The notes under the pieces: model-generated
The model's input: the letters and a program-made list of their open reading frames with translations, nothing else
What the model was told of the DNA's origin: nothing
The model's database searches: none
Assembly (NCBI RefSeq): GCF_039503195.1
Contig: NZ_JBCJKP010000001.1
Location: 5,704,001 to 5,768,000, forward strand
From: Streptomyces mirabilis
GTDB lineage: Bacteria > Actinomycetota > Actinomycetes > Streptomycetales > Streptomycetaceae
Direction: 5' to 3'
DNA: 64,000 nucleotides
Translations under genes and position numbers: made by a program
In this document: piece by piece, positions 25,557-33,207 of the stretch
Layout: each line of letters begins with the position of its first letter
Position numbering within the stretch: position 1 is the first letter of the stretch

Positions 25557-26003
25557 ATGACGGCCTGGAGCCGCGGTCACGTCGCGCGGACGGCCGCTCG
25601 CAACAGATGGCACACCTACCGGATCCGTCGTTCGGACAGAGGATCGGCCACTGTCTGGACCGTCGGGGCGATCGCCGTGCTGTGTGTCGTGTTCGGGGCC
25701 GTCCTGGCCATGGGACAGGCGGTCGTGGTCCGGCACCGCGCTGCGGGGGCGGCCGACCTGGCCGCGCTCGCCGCGGCGGACCACTGGGCGGACGGCGGCA
25801 CGGTGGCCTGCGCCCAGGCGGACCGGGTGGCGCGGTCCCAGCGTGCCCGGCTGGTGCGGTGCGCCGTGGAGGGCGAGATCTCGGACGTCACGGCCGCGTC
25901 GGGCGGCGGCCCCTTCGACATGGAGGTCAGGTCCAGAGCCGGTCCCGCGAGACCACAGGAGCAGGCGCCTAGCCCTCCGGCGCGCCCCGCAGCAGCTCCG
26001 TGA
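25557..26003 (+). CDS. TadE/TadG-like helical protein (Rv3654c type)
   Basis: The 148-residue protein has one membrane helix (SATVWTVGAIAVLCVVFGAVLA), then VVRHRAAGAADLAALAAAD, a pattern shared with Rv3654c-like TadE-like proteins at the end of actinobacterial tad operons. A short Cys-containing periplasmic region and a Pro/Ala tail follow. It starts 5 nt after the TadE stop and overlaps the convergent helicase gene by 35 nt at its 3' end. It probably completes the ssd-tad operon. Confidence 0.72.
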   Translation: MTAWSRGHVARTAARNRWHTYRIRRSDRGSATVWTVGAIAVLCVVFGAVLAMGQAVVVRHRAAGAADLAALAAADHWADGGTVACAQADRVARSQRARLVRCAVEGEISDVTAASGGGPFDMEVRSRAGPARPQEQAPSPPARPAAAP

Positions 26004-28422
26004 GAAGCCGCACGGCGCCCCGTTTGTGCAGCGGCTCGTTCCCGTTGCCGCACTTGGGGGACTGGATGCAGGACGGGCAGCCGGCCTCGCACTCGCAGGA
26101 CGCGATGGCCTGCCGGGTGGCGATGAGCCAGGCGCGGGCGGTGTGGAAGGCGCGCTCCGCGAACCCCGCGCCGCCCGGGTGGCCGTCGTAGACGAAGACC
26201 GTGGGCAGGAGCGTGTCGGGGTGCAGCGGGATGGACACGCCGCCGATGTCCCAGCGGTCGCAGGTGGCGAACAGCGGGAGCATGCCGATCGATGCGTGCT
26301 CGGCGGCGTGCAGGGCGCCGCCGAGGATCTCCGGGCTGATCCGGGCCGCGTCCAGCTGGTCCTCGGTGACCGTCCACCAGACGGCGCGCGTGCGGAGCGT
26401 ACGAGGAGGGAGGTCGAGCTTCGACTCGCCCAGCACTTCACCGGTGATGACACGACGGCGCAGGAAGGAGACGACCTGGTTGGTGACTTCGACGGAGCCG
26501 TAGCACAACCGGCCATCGCCCCAGGGGACGTCGATGTCCGTCTCCAGGACGGAGATGGACGTCGTGTCGCGGGCGACCGTCGAATACGGCGGGTTGGCCT
26601 CCTCGACCAGGGCGACGGAGTCCTCCAGGTCCAGATGCTTCACCAGGTACGTACGGCCCTGGTGGAGGTGGACCGCGCCCTCGTGGACCGTGGTGTGCGC
26701 GGAGCCCGCGTCGACCGTGCCGAGCAGCCGCCCGGTCCCGGCCTCGACGATCTGCACCGGACTGCCGCCCTCGCCGCGGATGTCGGTCAGGTCGGCGGCC
26801 CGCTCCCGACGGGTCCAGTGCCACGCCGTGGTTCGCCGGCGCAGCAGCTTCGCGGCCTCCAGCTGTGGCAGCAGATCCGCGGCGGCCGGGCCGAAGAGCT
26901 CCAGATCCTCTTCGGTGAGGGGGATCTCGGAGGCGGCGGCGCACAGGTGCGGGGCGAGGACGTACGGGTTGTCGGGGTCGAGGACGGTGGATTCCACCGG
27001 CTGGCCGAACAGGGCCTCGGGGTGGTGCACGAGAAAGGTGTCCAGCGGGTCGTCGCGGGCGACGAGGACGGCGAGTGCGCCCTGCCCCGAGCGGCCGGCG
27101 CGGCCCGCCTGCTGCCACAGGGAGGCCCGGGTGCCCGGGTAGCCCGCGATGACGACGGCGTCCAGGCCGGAGACGTCGATGCCGAGTTCGAGGGCCGTGG
27201 TGGCGGCGAGGCCGAGGAGCTCGCCGGAGTGCAGGGCGCGCTCCAGGGCGCGGCGTTCCTCGGGGAGGTAGCCGCCGCGGTAGGCGGCCACGCGCCGGGC
27301 CAGTGAGCGGTCGATCTCGGCGAGGCGCTCCTGGGCGATCACCGCGATCAGCTCGGCGCCGCGGCGGGATCGTACGAAGGCGACGGAACGCACGCCCTGG
27401 AGGGTCAGGTCGGTGAGGAGGTCGGCCGTCTCGGCGGTGGCGGTACGCCGAACGGGTGCTCCCTTCTCGCCGTGCAACTCGGTGAGCGGGGGCTCCCAGA
27501 GGGCGAACACGAGTTCGCCGCGAGGGGAGGCGTCGTCGGCGATCTCGACGACCGGGAGGCCGGTCAGCCGACGGGCGGCGACCGAGGGCTCCGCGGTGGT
27601 CGCGGAGGCCAGCAGGAAGACGGGGGAGGAGCCGTAGCGGGCGCACAGGCGGCGCAGCCTGCGCAGTACCTGGGCCACGTGGGAGCCGAAGACGCCGCGG
27701 TAGGTGTGGACCTCGTCGATGACGACGTACTTCAGGGCGCGGAGGAAGGAGGACCAGCGGGGGTGGGAGGGCAATATCCCGCGATGCAGCATGTCGGGGT
27801 TGGTCAGGACGTAGTTGGCGTACTGCCGTACCCACTCGCGTTCCTCGAACGGAGTATCGCCGTCGTACACGGCTGGGCGAACCGCATTGCCCAAAGGTTG
27901 TGAAAGTTCCTTCACCGAACGGCGCTGATCGGCTGCGAGGGCCTTTGTGGGGGCCAGGTAGAGCGCGGTGGCCCCCCGGCCGTTCGGAGCCTCGGAGCCG
28001 TCCAGAAGGGCCGTCAGGACCGGTGTGAGGTACGCCAGGGACTTTCCCGAGGCGGTGCCGGTGGCGACGATCACGGAGTCGCCGTCCAGGGCGTGCTCGG
28101 CGGCCAGCGCCTGGTGGGCCCAGGGGTGTTCGATGCCCGCGGCCTGCACCGCGGCGATGACCTCCGGACGGATCCGGTCGGGCCACACGGCATGGCGACC
28201 CGCCCGCGGGGGCAAGTGCTCCGTATGAGTGATGCGCGAAGCCCGGCTCGGCCCCGAGGCGAGCCGGTCCAGGACAGTGCCCGGATCGGGGCGGGAAGCG
28301 GTGTCCGTCGAGGGTCGATCGGATCGATGATTCTTGGCCATCGGCACCGAGTGTGTCACTGGCGTGACGGACAATGGGGCCAAGGCGTCGTGCACGCCTG
28401 CCGGTAAGTGATTGAATGCCAT
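25969..28422 (-). CDS. DEAD/DEAH-box helicase with DUF1998 (MrfA/YprA-like)
   Basis: The 817-residue superfamily 2 helicase has Q-region HPWAHQALA, Walker A ATGTASGKSLAY, motif II VIDEVHTY, motif III LASATTAEP and motif VI QQAGRAGRSGQGA. A C-terminal DUF1998 region has four cysteines (C-x-C-x3-C-x2-C region near CECEAGCPSCIQ, plus CGN), as in MrfA and Hrq1 repair helicases. A role in mitomycin-type crosslink or general DNA repair is likely. The start is ATG 28422, with ATG 28341 as alternative. It is divergent from bldG. Confidence 0.88.
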   Translation of the reverse strand: MAFNHLPAGVHDALAPLSVTPVTHSVPMAKNHRSDRPSTDTASRPDPGTVLDRLASGPSRASRITHTEHLPPRAGRHAVWPDRIRPEVIAAVQAAGIEHPWAHQALAAEHALDGDSVIVATGTASGKSLAYLTPVLTALLDGSEAPNGRGATALYLAPTKALAADQRRSVKELSQPLGNAVRPAVYDGDTPFEEREWVRQYANYVLTNPDMLHRGILPSHPRWSSFLRALKYVVIDEVHTYRGVFGSHVAQVLRRLRRLCARYGSSPVFLLASATTAEPSVAARRLTGLPVVEIADDASPRGELVFALWEPPLTELHGEKGAPVRRTATAETADLLTDLTLQGVRSVAFVRSRRGAELIAVIAQERLAEIDRSLARRVAAYRGGYLPEERRALERALHSGELLGLAATTALELGIDVSGLDAVVIAGYPGTRASLWQQAGRAGRSGQGALAVLVARDDPLDTFLVHHPEALFGQPVESTVLDPDNPYVLAPHLCAAASEIPLTEEDLELFGPAAADLLPQLEAAKLLRRRTTAWHWTRRERAADLTDIRGEGGSPVQIVEAGTGRLLGTVDAGSAHTTVHEGAVHLHQGRTYLVKHLDLEDSVALVEEANPPYSTVARDTTSISVLETDIDVPWGDGRLCYGSVEVTNQVVSFLRRRVITGEVLGESKLDLPPRTLRTRAVWWTVTEDQLDAARISPEILGGALHAAEHASIGMLPLFATCDRWDIGGVSIPLHPDTLLPTVFVYDGHPGGAGFAERAFHTARAWLIATRQAIASCECEAGCPSCIQSPKCGNGNEPLHKRGAVRLLTELLRGAPEG

Positions 28423-28502
28423 CGCGGCTGGCGAACCGTCCCGGGGGCTCTGCCGAGGTGTCCCTTGGGATGACCGCTCGATAGCAAGGTGCTGGAGGAT
28501 CC

Positions 28503-28844
28503 GTGGACCTGTCCCTGTCGACCCGTACCGTCGGCGATCGTACGGTCGTCGAGGTCGGTGGCGAAATCGATGTATATACCGCGCCCAAGCTGCGCGAGCA
28601 GCTGGTCGAGCTGGTGAACGACGGCAATTTCCATCTTGTCGTCGACATGGAGGGCGTGGACTTCCTCGACTCCACCGGGCTCGGCGTGCTGGTGGGCGGC
28701 CTGAAGCGTGTGCGTGCCCATGAGGGCTCGCTGCGCCTGGTCTGCAACCAGGAGCGCATTCTGAAGATCTTCCGCATCACCGGTCTCACCAAGGTGTTCC
28801 CCATCCACACCTCGGTCGAGGAAGCGGTAGCGGCCACCGACTGA
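28503..28844 (+). CDS. bldG: Anti-sigma factor antagonist BldG
   Basis: The 113-residue STAS-domain protein has the same length as S. coelicolor BldG, which is required for aerial mycelium and antibiotic production. The phosphorylatable serine is Ser57 in [14 protein letters not shown]. The GTG start at 28503 is preceded by GGAGG. A G+C-rich hairpin separates it from the anti-sigma gene, consistent with monocistronic and bicistronic messages reported for bldG. Confidence 0.97.
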   Translation: MDLSLSTRTVGDRTVVEVGGEIDVYTAPKLREQLVELVNDGNFHLVVDMEGVDFLDSTGLGVLVGGLKRVRAHEGSLRLVCNQERILKIFRITGLTKVFPIHTSVEEAVAATD

Positions 28845-28901
28845 CCCCGTCTTCTGGGCGTCACGAGTGATGTGGCGTCCGAGACGGTAGAAGCAATGGA
28901 C

Positions 28902-28931
28902 GGGGGACCGGGCCTCGGCGGCCCGGCCCCC
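28902..28931 (+). terminator. Attenuator-like hairpin between bldG and anti-sigma gene
   Basis: GGGGG-a-CCGGGCC pairs with GGCCCGG-CCCCC around TCGGC (one bulged A). There is no T-run, so partial termination is more likely than complete termination. Confidence 0.5.
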
Positions 28932-28961
28932 TGACAGCACGCCCGTAGTTGAGGGGGATGC

Positions 28962-29396
28962 ATGGCCACCGTTGAACTCCGCTTCAGCGCGCTGCCCGAG
29001 CACGTCAGGACCGCCCGACTGGTGGCGGCGGCGGTGGCGCGCAGGGCCGGAGTGGACGAGGCCGTCCTCGACGAGGTCAGACTCGCCGTCGGCGAGGCCT
29101 GTACTCGTGCCGTCGCACTGCACCAGAGCAGCGGCGTCTCGGCGCCGGTGCGGGTGACGTTGATCGAGGAGGAGAAGCAGTTCTCCATCGAGGTCGGCGA
29201 CGAGGCGCCGCGTTCGGCGCCCGGTGAGACGGCACCCGGTGCCTCGGGTGATCCGGACATGGATGCCGAGGAGGACGAGATGGGCCTCGCGGTCATCAGC
29301 GGCCTCGTCGACGATGTCGAAGTCACCGCCGGTGAGCATGGTGGAGTGATCAAGATGAGCTGGCCGACCACGCCGCCGGCCGCGCTCGTTCCCTGA
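28962..29396 (+). CDS. apgA: Anti-sigma factor (RsbW/SpoIIAB-like kinase fold), ApgA type
   Basis: The 144-residue HATPase_c protein lies directly downstream of bldG. From memory the S. coelicolor equivalent (SCO3548, ApgA) interacts with BldG. The N-box reads LAVGEACTRAV, so the usual metal-binding Asn (EAxTNA) is Arg here. An acidic insert (ASGDPDMDAEEDEM) precedes the GLAVISGLVDDVEV lid region. If the N-box change is real, kinase activity may be weak. ATG 28962 follows GAGGGGG. A strong terminator ends the unit. Confidence 0.88.
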   Translation: MATVELRFSALPEHVRTARLVAAAVARRAGVDEAVLDEVRLAVGEACTRAVALHQSSGVSAPVRVTLIEEEKQFSIEVGDEAPRSAPGETAPGASGDPDMDAEEDEMGLAVISGLVDDVEVTAGEHGGVIKMSWPTTPPAALVP

Positions 29397-29418
29397 TCGC
29401 ACCCCCGCAACACACTCG

Positions 29419-29446
29419 AAGGGCCCTGCTCAGCAGGGCCCTTTTT
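29419..29446 (+). terminator. Rho-independent terminator after bldG-apgA
   Basis: A 10-bp perfect stem AAGGGCCCTG/CAGGGCCCTT with a CTCAG loop is followed by TTTTTG. Confidence 0.92.
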
Positions 29447-29483
29447 GTATGCCCGCTCCCGGCCGGGACCCGCCCCCGCCTTT

Positions 29484-29505
29484 TCGTGAATTGATTCACG
29501 ATCAA
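29484..29505. promoter_or_regulatory. Overlapping palindromes, Crp-type, upstream of hppA
   Basis: TCGTGAAT-TG-ATTCACGA is an 18-bp perfect palindrome containing GTGA-N6-TCAC, the Crp/Fnr half-site geometry. TTGAT-TCACG-ATCAA overlaps it at 29491-29505. Confidence 0.5.
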
Positions 29506-29523
29506 TCACGCTATTATTGGATC

Positions 29524-29537
29524 AAGCGTCAACGCTT
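29524..29537. promoter_or_regulatory. Second palindrome upstream of hppA
   Basis: AAGCGT-CA-ACGCTT is a perfect inverted repeat 170 bp before the hppA start. It is a candidate operator. Confidence 0.4.
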
Positions 29538-29624
29538 TTGGGGCATTACTTCTTTTGGGTCCCATGGAAGCCCGTCGATCATTTGCTGATGGGCATGTGA
29601 AGGCGAATTCCGTTTACCGGGCAC

Positions 29625-29653
29625 TGTTTTGATCAGGTTCCGGTACCTACAAT
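29625..29653 (+). promoter_or_regulatory. hppA promoter -10 region
   Basis: TACAAT at 29648-29653 is a good vegetative -10 box 42 bp before the start codon. A weak -35 (TGTTTT) lies 17 bp upstream. Confidence 0.45.
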
Positions 29654-29695
29654 CCGTCCACATCTTGAGCTCAGCACAGGCGTCAAGGAGGACGA

Positions 29696-32101
29696 ATGGC
29701 GGGGCTTTCTACCCCTCATCAGTTTGACCATCCCACAACCTTCGCAGCCGCAGTACTGACCAATGACAATCGCTTGATCGTGATGGTCATCGGTGCCGTG
29801 GCCCTGGCGGCCCTGGCGGTCGCCGGGGTGCTGGTACGGCAAGTGCTCGCGGCCGGCGAGGGCACCGACAGCATGAAGAAGATCGCGGCGGCGGTCCAGG
29901 AAGGCGCGAACGCCTACCTGGGGCGGCAGATGCGCACGCTCGGTGTATTCGCCGTCGTGGTGTTCTTCCTGCTCATGCTGCTGCCCGCGGACGACTGGAA
30001 TCAGCGCGCCGGACGATCGATCTTCTTCTTGATCGGCGCGGTGTTCTCGGCGACCACCGGTTATACCGGTATGTGGCTCGCCGTACGAAGCAACGTCCGC
30101 GTGGCCGCCGCGGCAAGGGAAGCGACTCCGGCCAAGGGCGAACCCGAAAAGGATCTCACCGCCGTCTCGCACAAAGCCATGAAGATCGCTTTCCGCACCG
30201 GCGGCGTCGTCGGCATGTTCACGGTGGGGCTCGGTCTGCTGGGCGCCTCCTGTGTGGTGCTGGTGTACGCGGCCGACGCGCCGAAGGTCCTGGAGGGCTT
30301 CGGTCTCGGCGCGGCGCTGATCGCCATGTTCATGCGTGTCGGCGGCGGCATCTTCACCAAGGCCGCCGACGTCGGCGCCGACCTGGTCGGCAAGGTCGAG
30401 CAGGGCATTCCGGAGGACGACCCGCGCAATGCCGCGACCATCGCCGACAACGTGGGCGACAACGTCGGCGACTGCGCCGGCATGGCCGCGGACCTCTTCG
30501 AGTCGTACGCCGTCACGCTCGTCGCCGCGCTGATCCTCGGCAAGGCGGCGTTCGGCGACTCCGGGCTCGCCTTCCCGCTGATCGTGCCCGCGATCGGCGT
30601 CCTCACCGCGATGGTCGGCATCTTCGCGGTGGCACCCCGACGCTCCGACCGCAGCGGCATGTCCGCGATCAACCGCGGCTTCTTCATCTCCGCGGTGATC
30701 TCGTTGGTGCTGGTGGCGGTGGCCGTCTTCGTCTACCTGCCGGGGAAGTACGCGGACCTCGACGGCGTCACCGACGCGGCGATCAAGGCGAAGGACGGCG
30801 ATCCGCGGATCCTGGCGCTCATCGCGGTGGCCATCGGCATCGTGCTGGCCGCGCTCATCCAGCAGCTGACCGGTTACTTCACCGAGACCACCCGTCGTCC
30901 CGTACGGGACATCGGCAAGAGCTCGCTCACCGGCGCGGCCACCGTCGTCCTGGCCGGTATCTCCATCGGCCTGGAATCGGCCGTCTACACCGCCCTGCTG
31001 ATCGGCCTCGGCGTCTACGGGGCCTTCCTGCTCGGCGGTACGTCGATCATCCTCGCGCTGTTCGCGGTGGCGCTCGCCGGAACCGGTCTGCTCACCACGG
31101 TCGGCGTCATCGTCGCCATGGACACCTTCGGTCCGGTCTCCGACAACGCGCAGGGCATCGCCGAGATGTCCGGCGACGTCACGGGCGCGGGCGCCCAGGT
31201 GCTCACCGACCTGGACGCGGTGGGCAACACCACCAAGGCCATCACCAAGGGCATCGCCATCGCCACGGCCGTCCTCGCGGCCTCGGCGCTCTTCGGTTCC
31301 TACCGGGACGCGATCCTCACGGCCGCGAACGACGTGGGCGAGAAGGTCTCCGGTCCTGGCGCGCCGCTGAACCTGATGATGGACATCTCGCAGCCCAACA
31401 ACCTCGTGGGCCTGATCGCGGGCGCGGCCGTCGTCTTCCTGTTCTCGGGCCTCGCGATCAACGCGGTGTCCCGGTCCGCGGGGGCCGTCGTCTACGAGGT
31501 GCGGCGGCAGTTCCGCGAGCACCCCGGGATCATGGACTACACGGAGAAGCCGGAGTACGGGCGGGTCGTCGACATCTGCACCAAGGACGCCCTGCGGGAG
31601 CTGGCCACTCCGGGTCTGCTCGCCGTCCTGGCGCCCATCGCCATCGGCTTCACGCTCGGCGTCGGCGCGCTCGGTTCGTATCTGGCGGGCGCGATCGGCA
31701 CCGGCACGCTGATGGCGGTCTTCCTCGCCAACTCCGGCGGTGCGTGGGACAACGCGAAGAAACTCGTCGAGGACGGCCACCACGGCGGCAAGGGCAGCGA
31801 GGCCCACGCCGCCACGGTGATCGGCGACACCGTCGGCGACCCCTTCAAGGACACCGCGGGCCCCGCGATCAACCCGCTCCTCAAGGTGATGAACCTGGTG
31901 GCGCTGCTGATCGCACCCGCGGTCGTGAAGTTCTCGTACGGCAACGACAAGAACCTCGGTATGCGCATCCTGATCGCGGCACTCTCGATCCTCGTGATCG
32001 TGGGCGCGGTGTACATCTCCAAGCGGCGCGGGATCGCCGTGGGTGACGAAGGCAACGCGGAACGAGTGTCCAAGTCTCACGACGCCGCGGTGGTTTCGTA
32101 G
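29696..32101 (+). CDS. hppA: H+-translocating membrane pyrophosphatase
   Basis: The 801-residue polytopic enzyme couples pyrophosphate hydrolysis to proton export. The substrate-binding acidic motifs DVGADLVGKVE, DNVGDNVGDCAG and GDTVGDPFKDTAGP are intact. In GNTTKAITKG the Lys at the diagnostic position indicates the K+-independent H+ pump class. About 16 membrane helices are expected. ATG 29696 is preceded by AAGGAGG. A long hairpin follows the stop. The upstream region carries several palindromes, including a Crp-type one. Confidence 0.96.
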   Translation: MAGLSTPHQFDHPTTFAAAVLTNDNRLIVMVIGAVALAALAVAGVLVRQVLAAGEGTDSMKKIAAAVQEGANAYLGRQMRTLGVFAVVVFFLLMLLPADDWNQRAGRSIFFLIGAVFSATTGYTGMWLAVRSNVRVAAAAREATPAKGEPEKDLTAVSHKAMKIAFRTGGVVGMFTVGLGLLGASCVVLVYAADAPKVLEGFGLGAALIAMFMRVGGGIFTKAADVGADLVGKVEQGIPEDDPRNAATIADNVGDNVGDCAGMAADLFESYAVTLVAALILGKAAFGDSGLAFPLIVPAIGVLTAMVGIFAVAPRRSDRSGMSAINRGFFISAVISLVLVAVAVFVYLPGKYADLDGVTDAAIKAKDGDPRILALIAVAIGIVLAALIQQLTGYFTETTRRPVRDIGKSSLTGAATVVLAGISIGLESAVYTALLIGLGVYGAFLLGGTSIILALFAVALAGTGLLTTVGVIVAMDTFGPVSDNAQGIAEMSGDVTGAGAQVLTDLDAVGNTTKAITKGIAIATAVLAASALFGSYRDAILTAANDVGEKVSGPGAPLNLMMDISQPNNLVGLIAGAAVVFLFSGLAINAVSRSAGAVVYEVRRQFREHPGIMDYTEKPEYGRVVDICTKDALRELATPGLLAVLAPIAIGFTLGVGALGSYLAGAIGTGTLMAVFLANSGGAWDNAKKLVEDGHHGGKGSEAHAATVIGDTVGDPFKDTAGPAINPLLKVMNLVALLIAPAVVKFSYGNDKNLGMRILIAALSILVIVGAVYISKRRGIAVGDEGNAERVSKSHDAAVVS

Positions 32102-32126
32102 CGTTCGGGTGTTTGGGCAGGTCCCC

Positions 32127-32164
32127 ACGGGCGGGCGGCACGCAGCGACGTGCCGCCCGCCCGT
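32127..32164 (+). terminator. Terminator hairpin of hppA
   Basis: A 16-bp perfect stem with a CAGCGA loop begins 26 bp after the hppA stop codon. Confidence 0.75.
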
Positions 32165-32313
32165 CGTTCGGGTGCGTTGACACCTGTGTCGTGAGCCTTC
32201 TCTCGCATGGCGCAAATGGCTGCAATAGGGACTAAATCGGAAATTCGCCATAGGGGCGGCGCCCATGCGGCGTGTAAGTTCCGGGGCCGAGAGCCACGGA
32301 AGGGACCAATCCG

Positions 32314-32895
32314 GTGAACAAGAAGCTCACGGCCGCACTGTCCGGCGGTGCGGTACTGGTGCTGGCGCTGTCGGCATGCAGCAGCGGTAGTAGTAGCAGC
32401 AAGGACGACAAGCTGGACCCCTGGGCCAAACAGGTCTGTGACGCGGTGCACCCGCAGGTCCAGAAGATCGCGGCCGCCAACACGGCGATCCAGAAGGAGA
32501 CCACGGACCAGAGCGCACCGGCGGACGTGCAGAAGGCCGACTCCAAGGGCTTCCAGGACATCTCCGACGCCTACAAGGCGATGGCGGCCGCCATCGAGAA
32601 GGCCGGCCCGCCGGACGTGGACAGCGGCAAGACCAAGCAGGAGAACGCGGTCAAGGAGCTCAACGCCCTCTCCGCCTCCTACGCCGATCTGGGGAAGCAG
32701 TCCGACGCGCTGAACACGAAGGACCAGGCGAAGTTCGCGGACGGTCTCGACGGCGTCGCCAAGCAGCTTGAGAAGCTCAGCAAGACCGGGACCGACGCCC
32801 TGAAGGAGCTCGAAGCGGGCGACGTCGGCAAGGCGATGGCCAAGCAGGTGAGCTGCAAGTCCGCCTCCGCCTCGCCGGCGACCACCCAGGGCTGA
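32314..32895 (+). CDS. Small secreted lipoprotein
   Basis: The 193-residue protein has a signal peptide ending in the lipobox LSAC (Cys22), a Ser/Gly linker, and a mostly alpha-helical, Lys/Ala/Asp-rich mature domain (VQKIAAANTAIQKETTDQ and so on). This suggests an extracytoplasmic helical bundle of unknown function. No catalytic motif is recognised. The GTG at 32314 is preceded by GGAAGGGA. It is flanked by the hppA terminator and a 24-bp palindrome, so it is probably monocistronic. Confidence 0.8.
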   Translation: MNKKLTAALSGGAVLVLALSACSSGSSSSKDDKLDPWAKQVCDAVHPQVQKIAAANTAIQKETTDQSAPADVQKADSKGFQDISDAYKAMAAAIEKAGPPDVDSGKTKQENAVKELNALSASYADLGKQSDALNTKDQAKFADGLDGVAKQLEKLSKTGTDALKELEAGDVGKAMAKQVSCKSASASPATTQG

Positions 32896-32955
32896 CCCCC
32901 GAGGAGCGACCGGAGAGCGACCGCAGAGCGGGATTCGGTCCGGCACCCGGAAAGA

Positions 32956-32979
32956 GCCCGGTACGCGCGCGTACCGGGC
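32956..32979. terminator. 24-bp perfect palindrome after lipoprotein gene
   Basis: The arm GCCCGGTACGCG is followed directly by its exact reverse complement. It is positioned as a terminator 60 bp after the lipoprotein stop. Confidence 0.6.
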
Positions 32980-32987
32980 CCGTGGCG

Positions 32988-33142
32988 CGTGCCCCACGGC
33001 TCCCGGCACAAGCCCACGGCTCTCGGCGACGCATGGCCCACGGCTCCCTGCGCAAGCGCCCCACGGCTCCCCTGCAAAGCCCCCACGGCCCCCTGCAAAG
33101 GCCCCAGGACCCTCGTACAAAGCCCCCAGGACTCCTCGTGCG
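32988..33142. repeat. Degenerate 21-24-bp tandem repeats
   Basis: About seven copies of a unit like GCCCCACGGCTCCCTGCAAA run through this gap (GCCC[C]ACGG or GCCCCAGGA cores). The repeats lie before the DnaA-box pair and the methyltransferase gene. Confidence 0.7.
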
Positions 33143-33145
33143 GGC

Positions 33146-33175
33146 TTGTCCACATTCGCACGGGCTCTGTCCACA
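33146..33175 (+). promoter_or_regulatory. Pair of DnaA boxes
   Basis: TTGTCCACA at 33146-33154 and CTGTCCACA at 33167-33175 have the same orientation and are 21 bp apart, in non-coding DNA upstream of the methyltransferase gene. Confidence 0.45.
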
Positions 33176-33207
33176 GGTGTACGTCCCTTTCGGCGGGAAC
33201 GGACACA

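Noticed and set aside
32988..33142. CRISPR array
   Set aside because: Units are degenerate and contiguous, without unique spacers.
20692..33175. A second replication origin
   Set aside because: Only a few DnaA boxes are present, without a dense cluster or dnaA/dnaN neighbours. oriC is expected elsewhere.
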